5,776 bases of DNA. Source: Sphingobacteriaceae bacterium. Its GTDB lineage: Bacteria; Bacteroidota; Bacteroidia; Sphingobacteriales; Sphingobacteriaceae. The translations under genes and the position numbers were made by a program. Of this stretch, positions 1 to 5,724 are shown one piece after another. Numbering within the stretch: the stretch's first letter is position 1; each line of letters opens with the position of its first letter. Below the pieces are notes generated by a model that was not told the origin of the DNA, did not search any database, and saw only the letters and a list, made by a program, of their open reading frames with translations. Location: NCBI GenBank assembly GCA_025450155.1, contig JANWIB010000002.1, forward strand, positions 1-5,776. Direction: 5' to 3'.

Positions 1-47
1 AAAATGCAGGAAATAAGAAATAGTATAAAAAATATTTTTGAAGTCAT
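1..47 (-). CDS. Start of a probable lipoprotein or secreted protein, cut by the window edge
   Basis: An ATG at 47-45 on the minus strand opens a frame that stays open to the window edge, giving MTSKIFFILFLISCI. This is a short basic start, a strongly hydrophobic run and then L-I-S-C, which fits the lipobox pattern [LVI][ASTVI][GAS]C with Cys14 as the would-be lipidated residue. The ATG lies 2 nt after the TAG that ends the extended manC frame, so the gene would be the next member of the kdsD-manC operon. Only 15 complete codons are visible, so no function can be given. A chance open frame in AT-rich DNA remains possible, but the combination of position and signal-like composition makes a real gene more likely than not. 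Confidence 0.5.
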   Translation of the reverse strand, partial: MTSKIFFILFLISCI

Positions 48-49
48 TC

Positions 50-127
50 CTATATATACTCCGTACCAAACCGGGCTTTTACATCTGAAACAAATTGTTT
101 AACGCTTTGCTCTTTATCTTTCTGTCA
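50..127 (-). other. In-frame continuation of manC beyond the internal TGA
   Basis: Reading through the TGA (127-125) in the same frame gives 24 sense codons, QKDKEQSVKQFVSDVKAR followed by FGTEYI, and then TAG at 52-50. Residues such as EQ..KQFV.DVK are what I remember as the normal C-terminal helix of Bacteroidota GDP-mannose pyrophosphorylases, which usually read LLIC-KK-.EEQ-IKQFV.DV. The extended protein would be 361 aa, close to the usual family length. No frameshift is needed: a single base change of TGT or TGC (Cys) to TGA explains it. The next ORF begins 2 nt after the TAG, which also suggests that the TAG is the native gene end. The remnant shows no other decay, so the change is recent, a sequence error, or tolerated. 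Confidence 0.75.
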
Positions 128-1135
128 AATCATTAATGTGTTGTTAGCTTCCACTACAATATAATTATCCAATCCTTGCAAAATCACCAGTTTTTCTTCG
201 GGCACATTAATCATACAGTTCGATGAATCGTACATGATTACTTTTTCGGATGGAATAACCACATTGCCAACGTAATCCTTTTCACCAATTTCATATACCG
301 AGGCCCAGGTTCCTAAATCAGACCAGCCGAAATCGGTAGGCAAAACATACACGTTTTCGGCTTTTTCCATAATTCCATAATCAATAGAAATGTTGGTGCA
401 TTGATAATAAGCGGATTGAATAAAATTTTGCTCCTTTGGCGTATTATAAATCTCTTTACCCTCTTTAAAAACATCGTTCATCTCCGGGAGATATTGAGCA
501 AATGCTTTCAGAATTGCACCAATCGACCATACGAAAATACCTGCATTCCACAAAAAATCGCCACTTTGAATAAAAGTGCGGGCTAATTCCAGATTAGGTT
601 TTTCTGTGAACGTTTTTACTTTATGAAAATCATTGTTTAAGGTTTGAGAGGTATATTGAATATAGCCATAACCGGTATCTGGGCGTGAAGGCTTAATCCC
701 TAATGTGATTAAGCAATCATATTTTTGCGCATTAGTTAAAGAGTCGGTAACATTTTGCACAAAACGTTCTGTATCAATGATCAAATGATCTGAGGGAGCA
801 ACCACAATGGCTCCGTCCGGATTCAACATATTGATTTTATGGCAAGCATAAGCAACACAGGGTGCGGTATTCCGCATAACCGGTTCACCCAAAATTTGTT
901 GTTCATTAAGCTCGGGCAATTGTTGTTTAACCAGATCGCGATAACTCTCATTCGTAACGATATAGATATTTTCTTTAGGAACTATTTTCAAAAAGCGGTC
1001 ATACGTATTTTGAATTAATGTTTTTCCGGTTCCGAGAATATCAATAAACTGTTTTGGATGTGCTGTGCGGCTTATGGGCCAAAACCGACTGCCAATTCCT
1101 CCTGCCATAATTACCGCATAAAAATTTTTGTTCAT
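125..1135 (-). CDS. manC: Mannose-1-phosphate guanylyltransferase, C-terminus cut by an in-frame TGA
   Basis: This cytoplasmic enzyme converts mannose 1-phosphate and GTP to GDP-mannose, the mannosyl (and fucose/rhamnose-type) donor for surface polysaccharides. The nucleotidyltransferase signature is at residues 11-23 (AGGIGSRFWPISR), followed by PKQF (27-30), RNTAP (88-92), APSDH (113-117), GYGYI (155-159), FTEKP (176-180), WNAGIFVW (196-203) and FGWSDLGTW (269-277). A left-handed beta-helix-like C-terminal part follows from about residue 280. This is the short form of the family, without a fused phosphomannose isomerase domain. The start is ATG with no Shine-Dalgarno sequence, 14 bp after the kdsD stop, so the two genes probably share a transcript. 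The frame ends at a TGA directly after TLMI, where relatives as I recall them carry Cys and continue for about 25 residues. The 336-aa product is therefore probably a truncation of a 361-aa protein. All catalytic motifs are intact. The function call is firm, but activity without the last helix is uncertain. Confidence 0.93.
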   Translation of the reverse strand: MNKNFYAVIMAGGIGSRFWPISRTAHPKQFIDILGTGKTLIQNTYDRFLKIVPKENIYIVTNESYRDLVKQQLPELNEQQILGEPVMRNTAPCVAYACHKINMLNPDGAIVVAPSDHLIIDTERFVQNVTDSLTNAQKYDCLITLGIKPSRPDTGYGYIQYTSQTLNNDFHKVKTFTEKPNLELARTFIQSGDFLWNAGIFVWSIGAILKAFAQYLPEMNDVFKEGKEIYNTPKEQNFIQSAYYQCTNISIDYGIMEKAENVYVLPTDFGWSDLGTWASVYEIGEKDYVGNVVIPSEKVIMYDSSNCMINVPEEKLVILQGLDNYIVVEANNTLMI

Positions 1136-1149
1136 TTCAATAGGATTGC

Positions 1150-2157
1150 TTAGATAATACCTTCTTTTAACAAATCATGTAAATGGATGATGCCATTATA
1201 TTTTCCATTTTCGACTACCAGCAATTGCGTGATATTGTGTTGCCTCATCATTTCCAATGCATTGGCAGCCAGTTCATCCTGATCTATCTGTCTGGGGATT
1301 TTACTCATAATATCACCGGCTTTTAAGCCTTCAATGGTAGTATATTTTTCTAACATTCGGCGAATATCACCATCAGTAATTATACCTTTTATCTGGTCTT
1401 TTTCTATCACAGCTACGGCTCCAAGCCTGTTTTGAGTAATTTCTATCAGTACTTCTCGTATAGGTGTAATCATAGAAACCTGAGGCTTCTCATGGAGAGA
1501 TGAAAGATCTTTTACTTTTAAATAAAGACGCTTGCCCAGAGAACCTCCGGGATGATATTTAGCAAAATCGGCGCTGCTAAACTCTCTACATTCCAATAAA
1601 CAAACAGCCAGAGCATCACCCATAACTAATTGAGCGGTAGTGCTGGTAGTGGGAGCCAGGTTATGCGGACAAGCTTCTTTTTCTATCGTAGTATCTAAAT
1701 TATAATCTGCTTGTTTAGCCAGGTACGAGTTCATATCGCCTGTCATTCCAACTAAAATATTGCCCGATTGCTTCAATAAAGGAACTAAAACCTTTATTTC
1801 TGGCGTATTTCCACTTTTTGAAATACAGATTACCATATCGTCTTTTTGAATAATGCCTAAATCACCATGAACGGCATCCCCGGCATGCATAAAAATTGAT
1901 GGTGTTCCTGTAGAATTAAAGGTGGCTACAATTTTTTGAGCGATTATGGCGCTTTTTCCGACTCCAGTAATAATGACTCTGCCTTTTATTTTTAAAATAG
2001 CATCAATTATTACTGCAAAATCATTAGTTATTCGATGTAGAAGCCCTGAAATTCCTTCGAGTTCAATTTCAAGAGTTTTTCGGGCAATTTCAACGATTTC
2101 TGAAGAAGTTCTCAAAAAGATTATTTTTTTATTAGACCTGATATTGAATCTCGGCAA
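1150..2157 (-). CDS. kdsD: Arabinose-5-phosphate isomerase (KdsD/KpsF family, SIS plus two CBS domains)
   Basis: This cytoplasmic enzyme isomerises ribulose 5-phosphate to arabinose 5-phosphate, the first committed step to Kdo for lipopolysaccharide. Residues are counted from the TTG at 2157. The SIS domain spans about 40-190, with GVGKSA (65-70), HGDLG (97-101), SKSGNTPE (113-120) and APTTSTTAQL (168-177). HPGGSLGKR follows at 202-210. Lys68, Glu120, Glu161 and His202 sit at a constant offset of 9 from E. coli KdsD K59, E111, E152 and H193 as I recall them, so the active site looks complete. Two CBS repeats fill about 220-335, the first containing TDGDIRR (261-267). No ATG occurs in frame before the conserved region. 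The longest start is TTG 2157 (335 aa), but a second TTG at 2115 gives 321 aa and better matches the usual short N-terminus. manC follows 14 bp downstream. KpsF or GutQ paralogues have the same fold, but the nearby kdsA favours the Kdo role. Confidence 0.94.
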   Translation of the reverse strand: MPRFNIRSNKKIIFLRTSSEIVEIARKTLEIELEGISGLLHRITNDFAVIIDAILKIKGRVIITGVGKSAIIAQKIVATFNSTGTPSIFMHAGDAVHGDLGIIQKDDMVICISKSGNTPEIKVLVPLLKQSGNILVGMTGDMNSYLAKQADYNLDTTIEKEACPHNLAPTTSTTAQLVMGDALAVCLLECREFSSADFAKYHPGGSLGKRLYLKVKDLSSLHEKPQVSMITPIREVLIEITQNRLGAVAVIEKDQIKGIITDGDIRRMLEKYTTIEGLKAGDIMSKIPRQIDQDELAANALEMMRQHNITQLLVVENGKYNGIIHLHDLLKEGII

Positions 2158-2173
2158 AAATATGTTATTTTGG
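2144..2173 (+). promoter_or_regulatory. Candidate promoter for recQ-kdsA (-33 TTG, -7 TATTTTGG)
   Basis: TTG at 2144-2146 is followed after 19 bp by TATTTTGG at 2166-2173, which matches five of the six fixed positions of the Bacteroidota -7 consensus TAnnTTTG with normal spacing. Transcription would start near 2180, leaving a leader of about 30 nt before the recQ ATG. It overlaps the divergent kdsD element at 2155-2162, so the two promoters could compete. This is a motif match only. Confidence 0.4.
2155..2162 (-). promoter_or_regulatory. Candidate -7 promoter element for kdsD-manC
   Basis: On the minus strand the bases read TATTTTTG, a perfect match to the Bacteroidota -7 consensus TAnnTTTG. 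No clear TTG-type -33 element is seen about 19-21 bp upstream; TTTTC at 2180-2176 is nearer than expected. Transcription would begin near position 2150, downstream of the TTG at 2157. That would leave the TTG at 2115 as the first usable start, with a leader of about 35 nt that is rich in A and T. The region is very AT-rich, so a chance match is possible. Confidence 0.45.
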
Positions 2174-2202
2174 TTGAAAATTACGCTTTTCTATTATTTT
2201 TT

Positions 2203-2208
2203 GGGAGG
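2203..2208 (+). promoter_or_regulatory. Shine-Dalgarno-like GGGAGG before recQ
   Basis: GGGAGG stands only 2 nt before the recQ ATG at 2211, closer than the usual 5-9 nt. Good purine ribosome-binding sites are uncommon in Bacteroidota, and the other starts in this window have none. The site may help initiation, or it may be a chance G-rich patch. The N-terminal sequence MEIKKSLFDN looks native for the family, so the ATG choice does not depend on it. Confidence 0.35.
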
Positions 2209-2210
2209 AC

Positions 2211-4400
2211 ATGGAGATCAAGAAGTCATTATTCGATAATTTACAAAATTTTTTCGGATTCGATAATTTTAAAGGTGAGCAGGAAGCCATCATTACAAAT
2301 ATCCTGCAAAAGAAAGATACATTTGTTATTATGCCTACAGGGGGCGGTAAATCCATCTGTTACCAACTGCCTGCACTGATGAGTGAAGGAACGGCAATTG
2401 TTATTTCGCCGCTTATTGCCCTGATGAAAAATCAGGTAGATCAATTAAGAGCTTTTGGGGGGACAGACAGTATCGCTCATTTTTTAAATTCTTCTCTTAA
2501 TAAAACAGAGATTACGAAGGTAAAAGAGGATGTGTTGAGCGGAGAGACCAAATTGTTGTATGTAGCCCCGGAATCGCTTACTAAGGTTGAGAATATTGAG
2601 TTTCTGCGTTTAATTACTATCTCATTTGTAGCGGTAGATGAAGCACATTGTATTTCGGAATGGGGGCATGACTTCCGCCCGGAGTATAGAAAAATCCGCC
2701 AGGTAATTGGCAATTTGGGCGATAATATTCCAATTATCGCCTTAACCGCAACAGCTACGCCAAAAGTACAGCAGGACATTATTAAAAACCTGCAAATGAA
2801 TGATTCGACCTTGTTTAAATCGTCATTTAATCGACCTAATTTATATTACGAGGTTAGGGCGAAGCGAAATGTGATGAAGGAAATCGTTCGATTTATTAAA
2901 TCAAATTTGGGTAAATCAGGTATTGTTTATTGCCTGAGTCGTAAAAAAGTAGAGGAAGTTGCCGAATCTTTAAATCTGAATGGGATTAAGGCACTCCCAT
3001 ACCACGCAGGGTTAGACCCAAAAACACGTGCCGAAACGCAGGATAAATTCCTGATGGAAGATGCGGAAGTCATTGTGGCTACCATTGCTTTCGGAATGGG
3101 AATAGATAAACCGGATGTTCGTTATGTCATTCATCATGATATTCCAAAAAGTATGGAAGGCTATTATCAGGAGACTGGGCGTGCCGGACGTGATGGAGGA
3201 GAGGGTATTTGTTTAGCCTTTTATTCTGAAAAGGACATTGATAAACTCATCAAGTTTATGAAAGATAAGCCGGTTTCTGAACGTGAAATCGGAACCCAAA
3301 TCTTGAAAGAGGTGATAGATTATGCCGAGTCTTCCGCTTGCCGGAGAAAGCAAATTTTGTATTATTTCGGGGAAAATTTTAATGAAGCAGGCTGTAACCG
3401 CATGTGTGATAATTGCAGCCACCCAAAAACACATTTCGATGCTTCTGAAAAGTTGCAAACTATTTTAAAATTAATAGAAGAGCTGGGCGAGAAGTTTGAC
3501 GATAATCATATTATCAACATCATGATGGGCATAGATAATCAACAAATATCGGCCTATAAACAAAATAAACTTTCGCTTTTTGGAACGGGTAAGGAAGATG
3601 GCCTCATCTTATGGAAATCGTTGTTAAGGCAAGCTATATTAAACAATTATCTTTCTAAAGATATTGATAACTACGGTTTGCTTAAGCTTTCCAAAACCGG
3701 AAAAGCTTTTATTGAAAATCCGCATACGATAAAATTTGTACTTAATGTAGAGATAGAAGCGGGAGATGACGATCAGGAAGAAGGAACACAGCCGGGCGGG
3801 ACTTCTTTAGACACTCAATTGCTGCAGATGCTAAAAGAGCTGCGCAAAAAGATAGCCAAACAAAAGAATGTACCTCCATTTGTAGTTTTCCAGGATCCTT
3901 CTTTAGAGGAAATGTGTACACATTATCCAATCACGCTGGATGAATTAAAGCAAATTCAGGGAGTAGGGGCTGGGAAAGCCACGAAGTTTGGATCCTCGTT
4001 CGTTGAACTTATCAAGCAATATGTAGAAGAAAATGATATTGACAGACCGATTGATTTGGTGATAAAGAGCGCCGCGAATAAATCGGCATTGAAGGTTTCC
4101 ATTATACAAAATATTGACCGTCAGATAGCACTGGAAGATATTGCTTCTTCGAAAGGCTTATCCTATGGAGATATTATACGTGAAGTAGAATCAATCGTGA
4201 ATTCGGGAACTAAACTGAACCTGAACTATTATATTAATGAAATGATTGATGAAGACCGTCAGGATGAAGTTTTTGATTATTTTAGGAGCGTAGAGGTTGA
4301 TTCCATTGATGAAGCGTTAAAAGAGTTAGGTGATGAGGAATATACCCGTGAAGAACTTCAATTAATGCGTATTAAGTTTTTATCAGAGTTAGGAAACTGA
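2211..4400 (+). CDS. recQ: ATP-dependent DNA helicase RecQ, long Bacteroidota form
   Basis: RecQ is a 3'-5' superfamily-2 DNA helicase that unwinds recombination and replication intermediates. The helicase core has Walker A TGGGKS (43-48, Lys47), the DEAH box (143-146) followed by the RecQ aromatic-rich loop CISEWGHDFRPEY (147-159), TATAT (179-183), motif V around IAFGMGIDKPDVR (292-304) and motif VI QETGRAGRDG (320-329). A zinc-binding module uses Cys377, Cys395, Cys399 and Cys402. A winged-helix RQC domain lies at about 410-515, an acidic linker (GDDDQEEG) near 518-525, and an HRDC domain at about 533-607. A further 120 residues (about 610-729) look like a helical, HTH-type extension rich in acidic residues. 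At 729 aa it is longer than E. coli RecQ (about 610 aa), as is common in this phylum. Its TGA stop overlaps the kdsA ATG by one base. All core residues are present, so it should be active. Confidence 0.97.
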   Translation: MEIKKSLFDNLQNFFGFDNFKGEQEAIITNILQKKDTFVIMPTGGGKSICYQLPALMSEGTAIVISPLIALMKNQVDQLRAFGGTDSIAHFLNSSLNKTEITKVKEDVLSGETKLLYVAPESLTKVENIEFLRLITISFVAVDEAHCISEWGHDFRPEYRKIRQVIGNLGDNIPIIALTATATPKVQQDIIKNLQMNDSTLFKSSFNRPNLYYEVRAKRNVMKEIVRFIKSNLGKSGIVYCLSRKKVEEVAESLNLNGIKALPYHAGLDPKTRAETQDKFLMEDAEVIVATIAFGMGIDKPDVRYVIHHDIPKSMEGYYQETGRAGRDGGEGICLAFYSEKDIDKLIKFMKDKPVSEREIGTQILKEVIDYAESSACRRKQILYYFGENFNEAGCNRMCDNCSHPKTHFDASEKLQTILKLIEELGEKFDDNHIINIMMGIDNQQISAYKQNKLSLFGTGKEDGLILWKSLLRQAILNNYLSKDIDNYGLLKLSKTGKAFIENPHTIKFVLNVEIEAGDDDQEEGTQPGGTSLDTQLLQMLKELRKKIAKQKNVPPFVVFQDPSLEEMCTHYPITLDELKQIQGVGAGKATKFGSSFVELIKQYVEENDIDRPIDLVIKSAANKSALKVSIIQNIDRQIALEDIASSKGLSYGDIIREVESIVNSGTKLNLNYYINEMIDEDRQDEVFDYFRSVEVDSIDEALKELGDEEYTREELQLMRIKFLSELGN

Positions 4401-5215
4401 TGGCATTAGAGCAGTTACCAAAAATAAAATATAAAGATTCCGGAAATTTCTTTCTGATGGCCGGGCCTTGCGCTATCGAAAGTGAAGAAATGGCCCTGCG
4501 TATTGCTGAAAAGATTATTAAACTTACCGATAAACTTCAAATACCTTATATTTTTAAAGGCTCTTATCGTAAAGCAAACCGTTCTCGCATGGATTCCTTT
4601 ACCGGAATTGGTGATGAAAAAGCGTTGAAAATTTTAAGCAAAGTAAACCAAGAGTTTGATGTTTCAACCGTAACTGATATTCATGAAAGTCACGAAGCAG
4701 CGATGGCTGCCGAATACGTAGATGTTTTACAGATTCCGGCTTTTCTATGCCGTCAAACAGATTTGCTTCTTGCGGCTGCAAAAACCGGTAAGACAATTAA
4801 TGTTAAAAAGGGACAATTCCTCTCTGCCTCATCCATGAAGTTTGCTGTAGATAAAGTGATAGATTCGGGCAATCCGAATGTGATTTTAACCGATCGGGGA
4901 AATACCTTTGGCTACCAGGATTTAGTTGTTGATTTTAGAGGTATACCCGAGATGCAGTCTTTTGGTGTTCCTGTGGTAATGGATTGTACCCATTCCTTAC
5001 AGCAGCCTAATCAAACCAGCGGAGTAACTGGAGGAAAACCGGCTTTAATAGAAACCATCGCCAAAGCTGCTATCGCGGTTGGAGCCGACGGCCTGTTTAT
5101 AGAAACACATCCTGAACCGCAACATGCAAAATCGGATGGAGCGAATATGCTCCATTTAGATTTGCTGGAAGATTTATTAGTTAAGCTTTTAAGAATACGA
5201 GAAGCAATAAAATAA
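4400..5215 (+). CDS. kdsA: 3-deoxy-8-phosphooctulonate synthase (Kdo-8-phosphate synthase), metal-dependent type
   Basis: KdsA condenses arabinose 5-phosphate with phosphoenolpyruvate to Kdo 8-phosphate in the cytoplasm, using the product of the nearby kdsD. The 271-aa TIM-barrel protein carries GPCAIES (22-28), KANRS (58-62), TDIHE (92-96), QIPAFLCRQTD (111-121), NVKKGQF (134-140), DRGNTFGY (165-172), DCTHSLQ (195-201) and IETHPEP (234-240). Cys24, His198, Glu235 and Asp246 align at a constant offset of 13 with the metal ligands C11, H185, E222 and D233 of the Aquifex enzyme as I remember them. E. coli has Asn at the first position, so this enzyme should need a divalent metal. The ATG shares its A with the recQ stop (TGATG), so translation is probably coupled. 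No Shine-Dalgarno sequence is seen. A related DAHP synthase is excluded by the KANRS motif and overall match. The end is a TAA 20 bp from the convergent neighbour. Confidence 0.97.
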   Translation: MALEQLPKIKYKDSGNFFLMAGPCAIESEEMALRIAEKIIKLTDKLQIPYIFKGSYRKANRSRMDSFTGIGDEKALKILSKVNQEFDVSTVTDIHESHEAAMAAEYVDVLQIPAFLCRQTDLLLAAAKTGKTINVKKGQFLSASSMKFAVDKVIDSGNPNVILTDRGNTFGYQDLVVDFRGIPEMQSFGVPVVMDCTHSLQQPNQTSGVTGGKPALIETIAKAAIAVGADGLFIETHPEPQHAKSDGANMLHLDLLEDLLVKLLRIREAIK

Positions 5216-5224
5216 TCTCAAAAT

Positions 5225-5261
5225 AAAGGAAGACATTAATGTTTCCCTTTGTTTTTATGAT
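5225..5261. terminator. Probable bidirectional terminator between kdsA and the convergent gene
   Basis: The stretch AAAGGAAGACATT (5225-5237) is followed directly by AATGTTTCCCTTT (5238-5250), an imperfect inverted repeat centred on the palindrome ACATTAATGT. In kdsA mRNA the stem has one A-C mismatch and one G-U pair, with ATTAAT as the loop, and is followed by GTTTTTAT. On the other strand the two defects swap roles, and TTTATTTTGAG follows. The hairpin includes the stop codon of the minus-strand gene. Stability is modest because the stem is AT-rich. Confidence 0.5.
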
Positions 5262-5724
5262 GATCTTTGCCTCCTTCACCTCTCTTTTCATGCCCTTCAT
5301 TTTTTATTTTTCCTTTCCCGGGATGTCCTTTAATAACGTAATATTTAGGGTCATTGCTATGAATGATGATGGTTTGTTTATTCTTTTGTGATTTATATTT
5401 TGCATATTTTACTTTGTGAGTTTTGTAATAGCGATAAGGATCCGGGGTATTTATAACCACCTTGTAGCCGCTATATAGATCATAACTTTTGTATCTGGAA
5501 GGAAGATTGACAGAGAATACCCATTCTCCGTTGCTTAAATAAATAAATTGTCTGTTCGAGATATGGTAATAGGCATCAACATCTGGTAGGTAATAATATT
5601 CTACATGATCATAGCCGGTTGGACCCCACAGTGGTTGAAGTCCGATATTTATATTTACGTTGAGTTGTGCAGAAACTGCATAACAAGTTAATGAAAGAAG
5701 GCTTGTGATAAGAAACTTTTTCAT
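5236..5724 (-). CDS. Small secreted Tyr-rich protein with a Lys/Gly/His-rich tail, function unknown
   Basis: I do not recognise a named function. Residues 1-19 form a signal peptide: MKK, a hydrophobic stretch, then V-S-A before Gln20, a typical signal peptidase I site. The absence of a lipobox argues for a periplasmic or exported soluble protein. The mature 143 residues hold 18 tyrosines, including YYY at 43-45 and repeated aromatic-charged patterns to about residue 110 (VDAYYH, NRQFIYL, GEWVFSVNLP, YDLYSGYKVV), suggesting a small beta-rich fold. The last 32 residues (131-162) are almost only Lys, Gly, His, Glu and Asp, including His134, 145, 155, 156 and 162, and are probably disordered. 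Similar small proteins seem common in Sphingobacteriales genomes as I recall, but I cannot name the family. The gene converges on kdsA, and its stop lies in the shared hairpin. The start is ATG preceded by an AT-rich stretch, and no clear promoter is seen in the 52 bp upstream. Confidence 0.85.
   Translation of the reverse strand: MKKFLITSLLSLTCYAVSAQLNVNINIGLQPLWGPTGYDHVEYYYLPDVDAYYHISNRQFIYLSNGEWVFSVNLPSRYKSYDLYSGYKVVINTPDPYRYYKTHKVKYAKYKSQKNKQTIIIHSNDPKYYVIKGHPGKGKIKNEGHEKRGEGGKDHHKNKGKH

Noticed and set aside
88..127. Selenocysteine at the manC TGA, which stands where relatives have Cys
   Set aside because: The only inverted repeat downstream is a weak AT-only-type stem (AAACAA/TTGTTT at 100-88), too far from the TGA and without a G-rich SECIS loop. 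No selenoprotein is known in this family and the Cys is not catalytic.
125..127. TGA reassigned to an amino acid genome-wide
   Set aside because: recQ, kdsA, kdsD and the secreted-protein gene have no internal TGA, tryptophan is encoded by TGG, and recQ ends at TGA exactly where kdsA begins.
401..586. Plus-strand frame inside manC
   Set aside because: It is antisense to conserved manC motifs, short, and has no upstream signals.
1946..2239. Open plus-strand frame across the kdsD N-terminal half and the promoter region
   Set aside because: It lies antisense to the conserved SIS domain, shows no family resemblance and overlaps the recQ start.
2165..2356. Open minus-strand frame overlapping the recQ start
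   Set aside because: It is antisense to the recQ N-terminus and Walker A region, and its low-quality composition looks like a shadow of the real gene.
2477..2779. 100-codon minus-strand frame inside recQ
   Set aside because: It is antisense to conserved helicase motifs, with no start signal and no recognisable protein.
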